Origin: Arsenophonus sp046530735
GTDB taxonomy: Bacteria > Pseudomonadota > Gammaproteobacteria > Enterobacterales > Enterobacteriaceae
Assembly (NCBI GenBank): GCA_046530735.1
Contig: JBHEQV010000001.1
Location: 211,553-275,552, forward strand
DNA: 64,000 bases
Direction of reading: 5' to 3'
Part shown: positions 33,434 to 43,761 of the stretch, one piece after another
Numbering within the stretch: the first letter of the stretch is position 1
Layout of the letters: each line of letters begins with the position of its first letter
Made by a program: the position numbers and the translations under genes
The notes under the pieces: model-generated
What the model was told of the DNA's origin: nothing
The model's input: the letters and a program-made list of their open reading frames with translations, nothing else
Database searches by the model: none

Positions 33434-33886
33434 CTAATAAGGATCAGGATAACCTAATTTTTTCATAATTTCAGTTTCTATTATTTCCATTTCTTCTGCC
33501 TCAAAGTTATTTTGATGCTCATAACCCAATAGATGAAGACAACCATGTATTACCATATGCGCCCAGTAAGCATCATGTTTTTTTTGTTGTTCAATCGCTT
33601 CTTTTTCAACAACTTTACGACAAATAATCAAATCACCGAGTAAAGGTAATTTAATATTGTCTGGCGCTTTAAATGGAAAGGATAACACATTTGTTGGTTT
33701 ATCTTTTCCTCGATATATTCTATTTAAATGTTGGCTTTCTGCCATATCAACAATACGAATTGTAATTTCACTTTCAGATTGAAATTGTGGCAGAAAAACC
33801 TCAAGCCAATATTGGAATGTTGTTTTACTGGGTAATCCATTATGATTGCTACAGGCCAACTGGAGATCAAGAATAACTGATTGCAA
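33434..33886 (-). CDS. ybeY: Endoribonuclease / 16S rRNA maturation factor YbeY
   Basis: Zinc endoribonuclease involved in 16S rRNA 3'-end maturation and 70S quality control. 150 aa (E. coli 155). Signature HMVIHGCLHLLGYEHQ near residues 109-124 supplies the three metal-binding histidines (H-G-x-x-H-L-x-G-x-x-H). Upstream NVLSFPFK and LLGDLIICRKVVEKEA match the family. Start supported by AAGGAAA about 10 bases upstream. The upstream operon partner ybeZ, which makes a known partner protein, is decayed. YbeY therefore persists without it, and the operon's promoter region has probably been altered. Confidence 0.95.
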   Translation of the reverse strand: MQSVILDLQLACSNHNGLPSKTTFQYWLEVFLPQFQSESEITIRIVDMAESQHLNRIYRGKDKPTNVLSFPFKAPDNIKLPLLGDLIICRKVVEKEAIEQQKKHDAYWAHMVIHGCLHLLGYEHQNNFEAEEMEIIETEIMKKLGYPDPY

Positions 33887-33929
33887 GTAAATATTTCCTT
33901 TTCTATAGGGGAGTCCTCTGTGATGGCTC

Positions 33930-34985
33930 TTTTATTGACAAAGTAACTGTTTCATTTCTTATTCTTTTTCCTAGTTTTAGTAAACAATAACCACTTTTAT
34001 CACTAGAGGATTTTCTACATCATCACTATGAAGAAATTAAAACTAAGTTCTTTAACTTCAGAAAGCACTTCAATTGCCTAGAATAAATCTGATTTTATAG
34101 CCACTACTCAGATCAATTTTAGTTACATCACTTGGTATTTTATGATCACGATTTCAGAGTTAAAATCAATACACGGATCAGAAATATTTCATCTATTTAA
34201 TTGTGGTCTTCTGATTTTTATCAAGAATGAAAATCTAACTAAAGATGCAACTTTGCATATATGGCGCTAATGGTGGGTGCTACTTCAATCACATTGCGCG
34301 TTCAATCAATTTTTTTGCTTTTTCAAAATCCAGTATTTCAAATAATGCATCATAAAGAGGTCCTAAATAAGGATTAACTTTTTTGACTGAAATCACCTGG
34401 CAAAAAGTTGAGTTTTTTGCTGACCTTGACGACGGGGCGCGAGTAAGTATAATATGGCTATTTATTTATCTTCTAAAGCATAAATTGCAACAACCATAAA
34501 ATAGGTTTTACCTAGTTCTTCAGAACCAATTTCGAAACTAATGTCATGTTATATATATTAGCAATATATTAATCCTGATTGCCGCAGATACTTTGATAAC
34601 ATCCCGTTTGATTTTAATATTTGCAAATTTGTCATAATTATCAAACGTTTTAACAAATTGCTCAAGAAATTAATTTTCTATTATAAATAAGTGGATTTGT
34701 TCAAGGATAATGCCACGTACAAGAACTATATCAAGATATAGCAGCATAAAATACTTCTAACTTCGTTAATATTAAGTAGTTTACTAATCAATTTGGCTCG
34801 GTTATTTTAAGATTGATTTCAATACCTAATCATCTGTACTTAAACTACTTTATATTATTATTGAATAGCCTACAAAGGCTAATTAACTGTTGATTATCGA
34901 CTAGTTCTAAAAATATTTCGCTACCGAGAATTTAAGATTATCTTTTAGAGTCATTGAATCTCTCTATTAATATTAAGGTTAGTAA
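33930..34985 (-). pseudogene. ybeZ: Decayed ybeZ (PhoH-like ATPase)
   Basis: YbeZ is a PhoH-family NTPase that binds YbeY. The remnant fills the expected slot upstream of ybeY. Minus-strand frames give DNQQLISLCRLFNNNIK and RWLGIEINLKIT near 34780-34900 (family DNQRLLSLCGPFDDNIK, RRLGIEINRRD). RPVVKVSKKLNFLPGDFSQK near 34390-34440 matches RPAVEAGEKLGFLPGDLSQK. RPLYDALFEILDFEKAKKLI near 34310-34380 matches the next block. ENPLVIKVVIVY is near the end. The Walker A area is unrecognisable. Frame breaks separate nearly every block, so the gene is dead. Confidence 0.88.
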
Positions 34986-34989
34986 TTTA

Positions 34990-37861
34990 TTACATCAAGA
35001 TCATCTTACTTTGCGTATCTAGGAAATAACTGATTCAAGTGATTATTGGCTTCTTAACACCATACTATCTTCTATTTTAATTACTATATCGCGTAAATAA
35101 TTACGATAGAGATAGATAATTTCGACATCAACAAACTTTCCGATCATATTTTACGTATCTTCGAAAGATACTATTAAATTATTTCGGCATAGCCGAAAAG
35201 TTTCCGTAATATTTTTATGAAAAAGTCCTTCTTTAACTAAGATACGTTGAATAACTACTTAACGAGTTATGCTCATTTATGGTATATGGAGTTTTAGAGA
35301 TAATAGCGTATCCTGCTGATTAATTTTTTGGATAATTTCAATAACAGAGAGATGATATGCCATGAAAAGCTTATCCTCTATAGTATCCGCGAAACTAGAT
35401 ATTACCTCTGACATCTCCTTGCATAAACTTATTCGTAATGTTGACGGGAGCTTATAGCATCGCTGTTGAGGATGAGTTCTAAGGCAATGCTGCAACAACA
35501 TGTTCAACGCGTCTTGTCAACGTGGGGAATCTATGCCATCGCCCGTAACGGTTATTTGCCCCGAGAATCTACAAGACTGATATTGGTGATATTGAGATTA
35601 AAGCACCTAATGTTAAATGGGATAGGCAGCAGTAATAGAATATCTTTCAACAGCTCATTACTAGCGCCTTATCTAAAACGTGCAAAAAGAAGGTAAAAGT
35701 TGCTACTATAATTTTAACTGTTAAAAATCCATCCTTCCAACTATGATTTTTATGAAGCTCTATAAGCACTTCTTAGTATAAAAAGAAAATGATCTCCTGC
35801 TAGTACCATCAGGAGATTGGAACAGGAATGACTTGAAGAACATTGGCAATGCTAGTACGTAATTTACGTGATACACCACTTACGTTTATTTTTATTCTGA
35901 TGGTATATGCAGGCCTGTTAGGCAAACTAATCGTCTTTACCTGCTTGGTTATATCCGGCGCGAGACTACTGCACATGAATATAAGGAGCTAAATTGCGGT
36001 AGAAGATGCTTATCGAGAGTTAGAAGCGAACTAGCTAAACTTCTCAATAATTTGTAAACGCGCATGGTTTAACTGTATCTCTCAGGGCTTAGTACTGAGG
36101 ATGCGGTGCTTAGTTTTTTAGAATGCAATGGAAAAGATATTTCCAGATATGCAACAGGAACGCTGCTAGTACATAAAATAGCTAATGCACTTGGTTTCAC
36201 TTCCTAAAAGAATGGAGCACTGAAAGTTAAAGGTGAGCTGTTAGAGTCTGATTAGTAGAGAGTTATGATGCCATTAATAAAGCCTAATATTTTTGGTAAA
36301 ATTTTTAGCGAAATACTATACTAAATCTATGAGGAAGTTGAAGAAAGATTGATAATAATGGCTGGTATTCTATGCTTTTCTGTCAGTGTACTGGTCGTCA
36401 ATAAGAACGACAAAGGCGATTGAATTGACTTTTTTTTGCGAGAATGAGACTACAAAGCGAAGTGGGAAAAATTGTGATTTAAGAATAAAAATCCTTTTAA
36501 TAGTATTTAAGCTACTCCTGTATATTCATAAGAGCTGGAACTAATTAAAGGAGGATTTGACTTGTTATCATGGTGGTAAATAATATCCAATTTAAGGATG
36601 AAGAATAGATTTACAAAATTTCAGAGTAGAATATAGTCTGATCACTATACACCAAAGTTACCAATAGCTCCTATTCAATATTATTTATCTATAATTTATT
36701 GATTGCTGATTAATACGTTGTTGAAGTAAAATAGATATATGATTTTCATCTTCGCTGACATCATCAGGTAAAATGACAATAGGGAGTAACAAGACATAGT
36801 AGTAGATAAAACTTAAACTTATATAAGAATTAACATCTTCAATAAACTGTCTTTTTTTTTAAAATCTTATTGTTTCACAAGAAAACTAATAATGAAATCT
36901 GAGATAATGAGGATAATATCGGATCGTGCTTTACGCAATTTATAAAAATGATTCTATATTCATTAGCTGTATATGATCGTTTTATCATTCTCAAATTTGA
37001 TCTTTAGCTAATTTAAGTAGGAAAATGTAAGAATCTAACAAGTTAAGAAGGATCATCTTCATAGACAGCAATAATATCGTTAATAAACTTAATTGAATGA
37101 CTAGTTGTAAATAAATGCAATCGATCAACGCCATCAATGGCTGCAACCAGACGTAATAATTAGACAAATGAATAAATTACACCGTCAAAATTGACCTAGA
37201 GATAGAGATTGATATCTTAATATAATTAGTCAATTTCACGCACTCCTTTCCTATTTAATTATGCGATTTCAAATAAAATCTCATCACATATGTTTAATTT
37301 CTTTCCTAACCGCGAGTGTAAGGAAAGACATAAAATAAAAAGTATTTATTACACCCCATTCTATAAAGGGAAATAGATACTAAAGAACTTTTTCTTCTGT
37401 TAGTGATTTCAGTAATCGATCAAATTTTTAATTTCTAAAAAGTTAATACCAACGATTGAAGTATGCTTATCTTTAACTTTATATCATCTCTAATAGATGA
37501 TGTAAAGTTCGTAGATCAAAAAAAATAAATATCTATACTGTGTGGTCTGGCGGACCCAACATGTTGATAAATGAAATTTCCTTCTTCTAAATCGATACAA
37601 CCACCCCAAAACCAATAATAATATTAATTAATATCTTTTATCTTTTTCAATGTCCTAATTAATAGAATACTTTTCTTACGCTTTTCACGAATTTAGCAGG
37701 TATCTATAGCAGTAGAATATCAAAATCTTTAACAATCTCTGTTAATTGATATCCATAGCCTTGTTTAGAAAGGATAGTCTTTTTGATGAATCATATTCAT
37801 TCATCTGGCGCCAGAGCCCCATAGATTTTAATATATAGTTTTATTCCTAAATATTTTGCAT
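34990..37861 (-). pseudogene. miaB: Decayed miaB (tRNA methylthiotransferase), split by an IS256 copy
   Basis: MiaB is a radical-SAM enzyme that adds the methylthio group of ms2i6A37 in tRNAs. N-terminus near 37861: KLYIKIYG then QMNEYDSSK (family KLHIKTWGCQMNEYDSSK). Middle near 37040-37150: RLVAAIDGVDRLHLFTTSHS and IKFINDIIAVYEDDP. Near 36700-36760: DDVSEDENHISILLQQRINQ. After the IS256 copy (35264-36670), the C-terminus continues: MIGKFVDVEIIYLYRNYLRD near 35120-35180 and ESVIS. Stops and shifts throughout. The order miaB-ybeZ-ybeY-corC-lnt is ancestral. ubiF is divergent, about 180 bases from the miaB start. Confidence 0.88.
35264..36670 (+). mobile_element. Decayed IS256-family element, full length, inserted in miaB (plus copy P4)
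   Basis: Starts GAGTTATGCTCATTTATGG, ends ACCAATAGCTC; 1.41 kb. The plus frame at 35466-35696 retains NGYLPRESTRLI, LRLKHLMLNGIG and FNSSLLAPYLKRAKRR, the clearest protein evidence for the family. Flanks CTACTTAAC and CTATTCAAT agree at 6 of 9 with only C/T differences. It inserted near codons for the miaB C-terminal domain. Confidence 0.82.
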
Positions 37862-38044
37862 ATCCAAAGTTTCAGTAATAAAATCTGTTATAGTTAGAAT
37901 ATTTCTATTAAGTTAGAAACTTTTGATATGCATTGTATTCGTTTGGATCTTGCTAATCACAGCATGGTGAATAGATTATTAGTAAATAACACAAGAAAAA
38001 CTAGACCTACTATTAGATCAATGACTTTTGATAGTTAAGTTTAT
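37862..38044. promoter_or_regulatory. Divergent region between the miaB remnant and ubiF
   Basis: About 180 bases that must hold the ubiF promoter. No strong consensus boxes or SD are visible before the ubiF ATG; the leader just upstream reads AGTTAAGTTTAT. Confidence 0.4.
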
Positions 38045-39226
38045 ATGAATAGAATAGATAAAAATTATGACATTGTAGTCGTTGGTGCAGGTATGATAGG
38101 TGCAGCAATGGCAATTGGATTGGCAAAAGAAGGTTGGCGGATCCTGTTACTTGAATATATTAAACCTGCACCTTTTAATTCGTTAGAGCAACCTGATTTA
38201 CGTGTTTCAGCGTTAAACTGTACTTCAGTAGATCTACTTAAACAACTTGGTGTCTGGGATAGTGTTTTAAACATGCGCGTTGCTCCTTATCGAAGATTAG
38301 AAATTTGGGAAGAAGAAAACTCACACGTAATGTTGGAAGCAAGCAGCCTTAATTTATCTGAACTAGGTTATATAGTTGAAAACCGTATTTTGCAATTAGG
38401 CTTATGGCAACAATTTTTTCAATATCCAAATCTTACCTTGCTATGCCCGGCTAAATTAGTGACAATGAAACGTCAAAACCAACAATGGAAAATAACTTTA
38501 AGTAATAGTCAGAAACTATCGGCAAAATTAATTATTGCTGCTGATGGCTCATATTCACAGCTTCGATCTTTAGCTGGAATTGGTAGTAACGGTTGGCAAT
38601 ATACTCAATCATGCTTGCTTATTACGATTAAGATGAAACAATCACAAGAGGATATTACTTGGCAACAATTTTTTCCTTCTGGTCCTCGAGCATTTTTACC
38701 ATTATTTGATTATTGGGCTTGTTTGGTTTGGTATGATAAACCTGCGCGAATTAGACAGCTACAAGGCATGTCCTTGGAGCAGCTCAGGCAAGAAATTATT
38801 TTAGCTTTTCCTATTCGCCTTGGCTCATTGCAAATTGTTGCTAAAGGAAGTTTTCCATTGAACCGTCATCATGCTAATAGTTATGTTAAAGAGGGATTAG
38901 CGTTGATTGGCGATGCTGCTCATACAATCAATCCACTAGGCGGTCAGGGCGTCAATCTTGGTTATCGTGATGTAAATAGTTTACTAAAAGTACTGATTAA
39001 TTCCAATACACATTTATTACCTTTTTATGCACAACAAACTTTACTAAGTTATCAATACGATAGAATGCCAGATAATAAATTAATGCAGGCATATATGGAT
39101 GCTATTTATATACTGTTTAGTTCCCAGTTATTGGGTATAAAACCTATCAGAAATTTAGCGTTAATGTTAGTACAACGACTAAATATAGTTAAGAAAAAAA
39201 TACTTAAATATTTTTTAGGTTTATAA
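38045..39226 (+). CDS. ubiF: Ubiquinone-biosynthesis flavin monooxygenase (2-octaprenyl-3-methyl-6-methoxy-1,4-benzoquinol hydroxylase)
   Basis: Adds the last ring hydroxyl in ubiquinone synthesis. 393 aa (E. coli UbiF 391). FAD-binding GxGxxG motif VVGAGMIGAAMAIGLAKEGW near residues 12-31, DLRVSALN, the second FAD motif near the centre (IIAADGSYSQLRSLAGI), and GDAAHTINPLGGQGVNLGYR near residues 288-307. UbiF, UbiH and UbiI are related, but position next to miaB and the tRNA-Gln/Leu/Met cluster identifies it as UbiF. Retention implies ubiquinone-dependent respiration. No frame break seen. Confidence 0.93.
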   Translation: MNRIDKNYDIVVVGAGMIGAAMAIGLAKEGWRILLLEYIKPAPFNSLEQPDLRVSALNCTSVDLLKQLGVWDSVLNMRVAPYRRLEIWEEENSHVMLEASSLNLSELGYIVENRILQLGLWQQFFQYPNLTLLCPAKLVTMKRQNQQWKITLSNSQKLSAKLIIAADGSYSQLRSLAGIGSNGWQYTQSCLLITIKMKQSQEDITWQQFFPSGPRAFLPLFDYWACLVWYDKPARIRQLQGMSLEQLRQEIILAFPIRLGSLQIVAKGSFPLNRHHANSYVKEGLALIGDAAHTINPLGGQGVNLGYRDVNSLLKVLINSNTHLLPFYAQQTLLSYQYDRMPDNKLMQAYMDAIYILFSSQLLGIKPIRNLALMLVQRLNIVKKKILKYFLGL

Positions 39227-39884
39227 CATAAAGTTAGTTATGATATTTTTTCTATTCTATTCAAAAATCTTGTTCTTAAGATTGAAGAACTATTAAAAAT
39301 TAATTGAATTGTGAAATAGATTAAAAATCTATTTTTTATTATTTTTAATATTTTATAATTACATTTTTATGTCATAAATAGATATTTTTATTTATTAATA
39401 AAGTTTTATTGTTTTTATTATTTGTTAGGTAGGGCCACACTTGGCATATGTTTTGCATATTTTCATCATGTTGCTGTGATATTAATATCTATATTTTGAT
39501 ATTTCGTACTTTACGCGCTTGAAGTAAAAATTAGATCGCTACTCTTTTTAACGGCGTTGTTAATTACTTATCTACCATTTACTTTTTTTGTTATTTTCAT
39601 ATTGCTTAATATTATTTATTCACTTTCCAGCTCAACTGACTAATTGTAAAATAATTTACTAACAAAATATAGGGTTATTACAATCAATAATAAAAAATAA
39701 TTATGATTTTTTTGAAAAGAAAGTTATTACTTAAATAAACATTAGCAAATAATTCTAATCTAAATTTTTAGATTTTTCGGTTATCCATCCAAAACTATCA
39801 GCTTTCAAGAATTTTTTCTCTTAGCTATCTTTTACTAAGATGCTAGAGATATACTAGTTATTATATCCCAGTAAATAATATTTT
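39227..39884. other. Spacer between ubiF and the IS481 remnant
   Basis: AT-rich. The plus strand has a 47-codon open stretch (39500-39643) encoding one hydrophobic segment (FLTALLITYLPFTFFVIFIL) but no credible start codon or RBS, so it is not called as a gene. Confidence 0.45.
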
Positions 39885-40850
39885 TTAAAAAAATTTAAGT
39901 TTAGTTTTAAATCAATCTTTCATAGACCACAATGAAGTTTGCTACCTAATACTAATTAGGTAATTCCTGATTGTACAGCAAAATATATTGATGTTGAATC
40001 ATCTCAAACTCTTCACCAGAATTGAAAGGATGGCTTTGCAGTCCATCTTTTATACGTCAATTAAATTGTTCGACCATATTATTTATTTAAGAGGATAGCT
40101 CGCTAAGATAAGTTAGTCTTCTATATCAATGCTCTGTACACAAATACTTGAATTCCTATTTTCTGGTGACTGAACATTTTGCAGAGCAAACGGCGATCTG
40201 TAAACTCTTTTCCATTATCTGTAAATATCTGATTGAATAGGCATAATAGCCATGTTTAGTTAAGCTCACATAAGAAAGGTCGTGCATTGAACGTAATCTT
40301 AATCCTTCTAAAGATGAATAAAAACTGATTCATAGACAGGAGCAGATCTATACATACGAAAAGATATTGTCGTGAAGTTTCGTTTAGTATTCTTGCAGAA
40401 GATATTTACATCTACATGCAGATAATCAGGATCGTAAGCTTTTAAATGCTTTATACTTTGGTTTTAGTAGTTTTCTGCCTTATTTCACGCAAATTCCTTA
40501 CTTATGCCTGTATAAACCAGTGATTCAGGCAAGATTGAGATACTACGAGGTTCAAAAATTTGTATACAATTACCAGCAGATCGGCTAGAGCGAGAAAATA
40601 TTTTTACAGGAAATAACTATGGCTTCTTGAACTGGCGCCAGATAGGTTCTCCCTCGACAAACGATGGGAAATATGGCTATAATCATAAATATTATCTCGT
40701 TTTACCCTACTAAGAGTAAGTTCGGGTATGCTATAATACTTAACTAAAGTAGATTCAGGCTCTTTCTTGACTTGAAGAGCAGCTTGATTTTAGATTCTAT
40801 AATTTCTTAACGATGGAGCTAATCATCATAATATTTACCTCAACTATATT
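39885..40850 (-). mobile_element. Decayed IS481-family element (minus copy)
   Basis: Starts with the terminal repeat TTTAAGTTTAGTTTTAAATC, also found at 48.64 and 50.76 kb. Minus frames give RIKDGLQSHPFNSGEEFEMI near 40010-40065, then FTDNGK-like residues near 40190-40225 and YDPDYLHVDVNIF near 40400-40440. These match the IS481 DDE integrase order read backwards (PGYLHIDVKYLPQM, LTDNGSQFT, ERFNGRI). Many stops. The far end is unclear; it lies between ubiF and the tRNA cluster. Confidence 0.65.
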
Positions 40851-41018
40851 CTTCATAGTTCTATTGCCAATGAATAGAACTATGCAATGATGATCATTCA
40901 TATAATGATCCGAGATCAAAGAGCTACTGAAATCATTTTTAACAAAAAATAGTTTTTATATGTAGCTTATTTTTTAATTCCGCTCATGATTTTTAATTTA
41001 TATGATTATTGAAATCAT

Positions 41019-41093
41019 TGGCTGGGGTACCAGGATTCGAACCTGGGAATGCCAGGATCAAAACCTGGTGCCTTACCGCTTGGCTATACCCCA
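41019..41093 (-). tRNA. glnU: tRNA-Gln (UUG)
   Basis: 75 nt, reads TGGGGTATAGCCAAGCGGTA on the minus strand. Anticodon TTG in the loop TTTTGAT, T-arm GGTTCGAATCC, encoded CCA end. It is close to E. coli glnU/glnW. First of three tRNAs arranged as in E. coli between ubiF and the asnB/nag region. E. coli has four Gln genes here (two UUG, two CUG); only this one is left. Confidence 0.97.
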
Positions 41094-41122
41094 AAGAGAA
41101 TATAAATAATCTTTATAAAGAA

Positions 41123-41207
41123 TGGTGCGGGAGGCGAGACTTGAACTCGCACACCTTACAGTACCAGAGCCTAAATCTGGTGCGTCTACCAATTTCGCCA
41201 CTCCCGC
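41123..41207 (-). tRNA. leuW: tRNA-Leu (UAG)
   Basis: 85 nt with a variable arm; starts GCGGGAGTGGCGAAATTGGT, anticodon TAG in ATTTAGG, encoded CCA. Equivalent to E. coli leuW, reading CUN codons. Confidence 0.97.
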
Positions 41208-41214
41208 AAAATTA

Positions 41215-41291
41215 TGGTGGCTACGACGGGAATTGAACCTGTGACTCCAGCATTATGAGTGCTGTGCTCTAACCAGCTGAGCTACGTAGCC
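41215..41291 (-). tRNA. metT: tRNA-Met (CAU), elongator
   Basis: 77 nt; starts GGCTACGTAGCTCAGCTGGT, anticodon CAT in CTCATAA, encoded CCA. The sequence follows E. coli elongator metT rather than initiator tRNA (no CGGGG/GGGCGA anticodon stem). It is first in the presumed tRNA transcript, which reads right to left. Confidence 0.96.
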
Positions 41292-42211
41292 ATCTTTTGC
41301 TCAACCTTTATCAGTGTTGAGGGACGCAATTATCCGTACATGGAGCTGAGTCGTCAACTAATTTTTATGATTTTTTCAGAAAAGTATCTATTTTTTGGAT
41401 TGTTGATTATTTTATCGATAAAATCAATAAAAAATAATATCATTATACAAAATAATAATAACTTTATATGTTAAATATTAACACTAATTAAATTAAGGTA
41501 TTATTGGTAATAAAACGAGTGATGCTTTTTATTTCAATGATAGTGTTAATTTCCATTAACAATGGAAAGCATATTATTCGTTTATTAAAATAAATTATTG
41601 ATAATAATCAAGTATTTTTTTAATTAAGCGAAAGTGAAATTAGCTGATAATATCATATACCTATAACTGTTACATAACAGCGATTAATAATAGCTGTTAT
41701 GTATTAATCATACTTTTATATAAAAATAAATGTTAATGTCAACGTAAATTTTTTAACTTGACCTAGTAAAAAGCATATAATAATCTATTACAACGCTATT
41801 ATAATTCAATTAAATGGTACAAAATCTCACGATTTAATATAGGACGTTTAGTTAATGGAAAGTAGCAGTAACTGTATTATCTCTTAACTGTAAAGTAATA
41901 ATTGATAAATCATTACAGAGATATTTTAACACTTTAGTTTTGATATAGTTTTGCAGGTGTGGTAAGAAAATTTTTTCTATTACTGTGATTTCTCTCCACG
42001 ATGACTACTTTTACGGATTAAATAGGTTAATGATAATGGCAATTACATTACTAATGCATGAACTGCGTATTTAATCACTTCAATTGCTAACGATTATTTT
42101 TATTTACTGTCTAAAATTAGCTTTAATAGAATAACTATTTAATTTTAATTGCCTTGGATAATTTTGTTTAAATTGTTGTCTAATTCTATTTTCAATAACA
42201 CTGTAGCTGTA
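41292..42211. other. Spacer between tRNA cluster and IS256 P5
   Basis: About 920 bases. E. coli carries asnB here; no asparagine synthetase motif was recognised on either strand. It contains one strong hairpin (41672-41702) and must include the tRNA promoter near its left edge. Confidence 0.5.
41672..41702. terminator. Hairpin with 10-bp perfect stem
   Basis: ACATAACAGC / GCTGTTATGT with an 11-base AT loop. Possibly the terminator of a lost gene in the asnB region; no U-run. Confidence 0.4.
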
Positions 42212-43405
42212 GAGTTATGCTAATTTCTAGTGAATGAAATTTCAGAGATGATAGTGCTATTCTACTGATTAATTTAATGAATTATTTTAATATCAAAGAT
42301 ATAATATCTCATAAAACAATCTACCATACAAATATCTGTAAATCAGATATTATCCTGATTCATTACATGAACTCATCTATAAATGATGCCAAGTATCTGA
42401 TAGTACTGCTATTTATGGTAAACTCGAAGCCATACTGTGGCAAACATGAAACACTGCCTTGTCGATGAGCAGCAAACTGTCGAGAGTAACGGTTATTTGC
42501 TACAGGAAACTATACAGATGAGTATCGGCGATGTGAGATTAAAGTGCCTAATGTTTAGGAATTACAGTGGCAACGAAATATGCTTAAACAGCTCCTTGCT
42601 TCCGATTTATCTGTAGCGTGCAAAAATGTCAAAGAGTTGTTATTATGACTCTTCTGCAGATACACCAATGATCTTCATGAATTCATAAGGGAGAGATTCT
42701 CGGTGAGAAGCGCATGATCTCTCTCTGCTATCACTATCAGCAAACTGAAACAGCAATGGCTTGAAGAGAATTGGAAATGTGGTACTTGTGTGATTTAGCG
42801 ATACACCTAACGTTTATTTCTTTACTGAAGGTATATATCACATTCTGGCAATCAAGCTCCATCGCCTTTGCCTGCTAGTTATATTGACGGTACTGCGCAT
42901 GGACGTAAGGAGCTATTTGCAGTCAAAAGATAGTTATCAAGATCAGAAGCACACTCAGCAAACTTCTGGATGACGCACGAGCGCGTGACTTAAGCGTATC
43001 TCTTAGATTTGATACGGGAGAAGGTTTGATTGGTTTTGAGTACAATGGAAAAAATGTTCCCAGATATTTACTACCAATCTCCTGTTGGGTACACAAAATA
43101 GCTTATGTGATGGTTTCATTCTCTAAAGATATGTAAGCAAAAATTAATGGTGATCCGTAGGAAGGAATGCCTAGCCAGAGAGCTGCATGCCGATCATAAA
43201 GATGAAGAAGTGTTTTTTAAAAAATAACCCTTTCAATGGTATTTAAGCTATTATCGTCTGTTAAAAAGCTAGAACTACGCTAAAAGGATTTGATTTGCTG
43301 ACTTTTTGTGGTAATAACGTTTAATTTAAGGATGGAAAATAGATTTTCTGAAACATAAAAGTGGAGTGTAGCATGATCGTCATGCATCAAATTTGCTAAT
43401 AACTC
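42212..43405 (+). mobile_element. Decayed IS256-family element (plus copy P5)
   Basis: Starts GAGTTATGCTAATTTC, ends ATTTGCTAATAACTC; 1.19 kb with internal loss of about 0.2 kb. Flanking nonamers GTAGCTGTA and TTAGCTATA agree at 7 of 9, a decayed target duplication. Plus frames hold the family blocks (DVRLKCLMF, then the VYF region near 42815 and the HGRKE position near 42900). Confidence 0.75.
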
Positions 43406-43649
43406 TTAGCTATAATTCTTTTAAGACAACTAAATTTACCACAATGATGACATTATTTTAATAAATCTATTTAATAGATGACCGATTTCACTCAGGTTGT
43501 AACAGTTATTTAATAAAATTTTATCGCCCATAATCATGCCTGACTCCAGGCACCGCCGCCATGATGAATGCGTACAAAAATTAAATTGACGCAATTTTAT
43601 GTAACATCAAAATAATGCTCTACCAACGCAAAACAACAAATTTCATTAC

Positions 43650-43761
43650 TGATAAAATAACTTAGACAACTATGGTATAAGCGAAGCAGTTATGCTGCTT
43701 TGGAAATTTTCATGATCTTGAGTACTGTTTTATATCCTGCAATATACTAATTTTTAAAATT
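43650..43761 (+). mobile_element. Left part of the unassigned IS (copy U2)
   Basis: TTCATGATCTTGAGTACTGT and following bases match 9590-9705 of copy U1. It stops at the IS1595 copy starting at 43762. Confidence 0.5.

Noticed and set aside
39500..39643. 47-codon frame with one hydrophobic segment, possible small membrane protein or toxin
   Set aside because: No ATG/GTG start with RBS, and AT-rich DNA easily yields hydrophobic codons. Left as a remark in the spacer entry.
41292..42211. asnB remnant
   Set aside because: Synteny predicts it, but no N-terminal Cys nucleophile region or PP-loop motif was recognisable on either strand.
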